Origin: Pantoea sp. 18069
GTDB taxonomy: Bacteria; Pseudomonadota; Gammaproteobacteria; Burkholderiales; Burkholderiaceae_C
Length of the DNA: 64,000 nt
Assembly: GCF_902706035.1 (NCBI RefSeq)
Contig: NZ_CACSJA010000021.1
Location: 1-64,000, forward strand
Direction of reading: 5' to 3'
Part shown: positions 63,862 through 64,000 of the stretch, in pieces
Numbering within the stretch: the first letter of the stretch is position 1
Layout of the letters: every line of letters starts with the position of its first letter
Notes under the pieces: model-generated
Told to the model about the DNA's origin: nothing
Database searches by the model: none
What the model saw: only the letters and a program-made list of their open reading frames with translations
Position numbers and translations under genes: made by a program

Positions 63862-64000
63862 GGGGCTGTGGCGTCAAGGGCGGGGCTTGAATGGTGGGGC
63901 GCGCGTGCCCCGCGTCAGTGCGAGTATGCACAACAGTCATGCTCATTGCCAATTTGTCGTTTTGCGCCGCACGGCTGCCGCCTGACACTTGCCAACCATG

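Noticed and set aside
63998..64000. ATG at the right edge, possible start of a gene divergent from LysR
   Set aside because: Only the start triplet is inside the window, so nothing can be tested.

Overview
The window looks like an origin-proximal chromosome segment of a high-GC betaproteobacterium, most likely family Comamonadaceae. The evidence is the gene order mnmG-rsmG-lysE-parA-hydrolase-parB, Comamonadaceae-type intergenic repeats, and the many catabolic operons with TTT, NitT/TauT and Liv transporters and LysR, GntR and TetR regulators. No rRNA, tRNA or CRISPR array was seen.

Region 1 (0.3-16.6 kb). A divergent MFS/AraC pair is followed by a leftward operon mnmG-rsmG-lysE-parA-pseudohydrolase-parB-diguanylate cyclase. 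Then come a beta-class GST, an Old Yellow Enzyme reductase, a chemotaxis receptor and a copper locus (copA, copZ, cueR) with two textbook CueR promoters. Four parS palindromes lie at 6.7, 7.7, 10.3 and 14.8 kb, three of them inside genes, and would be the ParB loading sites.

Region 2 (16.9-26.4 kb). A TetR regulator diverges from an eight-gene operon: a five-component branched-chain-type ABC importer, an acyl-CoA synthetase, an enoyl-CoA hydratase/isomerase and a thiolase. This is an import-activate-beta-oxidise module for an unidentified carboxylic acid.

Region 3 (26.9-34.7 kb). rdgC, an LTxxQ periplasmic protein and a PagL lipid A deacylase lie left of a gene-free AT-rich tract (29.65-30.61 kb). 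The tract carries six perfect and about six near-perfect DnaA boxes and two copies of a DnaA-box + 14-nt spacer + DnaA-trio module. I read it as the chromosomal oriC, separated from dnaA, which is not in the window. yjdM, dinG and a second, smaller DnaA-box cluster (33.9-34.2 kb) follow.

Region 4 (34.7-43.3 kb). A second diguanylate cyclase, an XdhC-family protein, an IS605-type element with an intact TnpB but a wrecked TnpA, a large lipoprotein with a C-terminal M15/M74-like metallopeptidase motif, and a TAP-type hydrolase lipoprotein. The segment ends against a 5'-truncated UxaA-family gene.

Region 5 (43.3-63.9 kb). Four catabolic or transport units: (a) truncated uxaA plus a DapA-family aldolase; (b) a NitT/TauT-type ABC importer with an alpha/beta hydrolase, possibly co-regulated with allophanate hydrolase and its GntR regulator; (c) a GntR regulator divergent from a carboxymuconolactone decarboxylase-like, hydroxyisobutyrate dehydrogenase-like and TctC operon; (d) a seven-gene leftward operon of amidohydrolase, ABC importer, flavin monooxygenase and molbindin, with a LysR gene upstream. 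A dispersed composite repeat family occurs at 16.6, 26.5, 49.2 and 62.4 kb.
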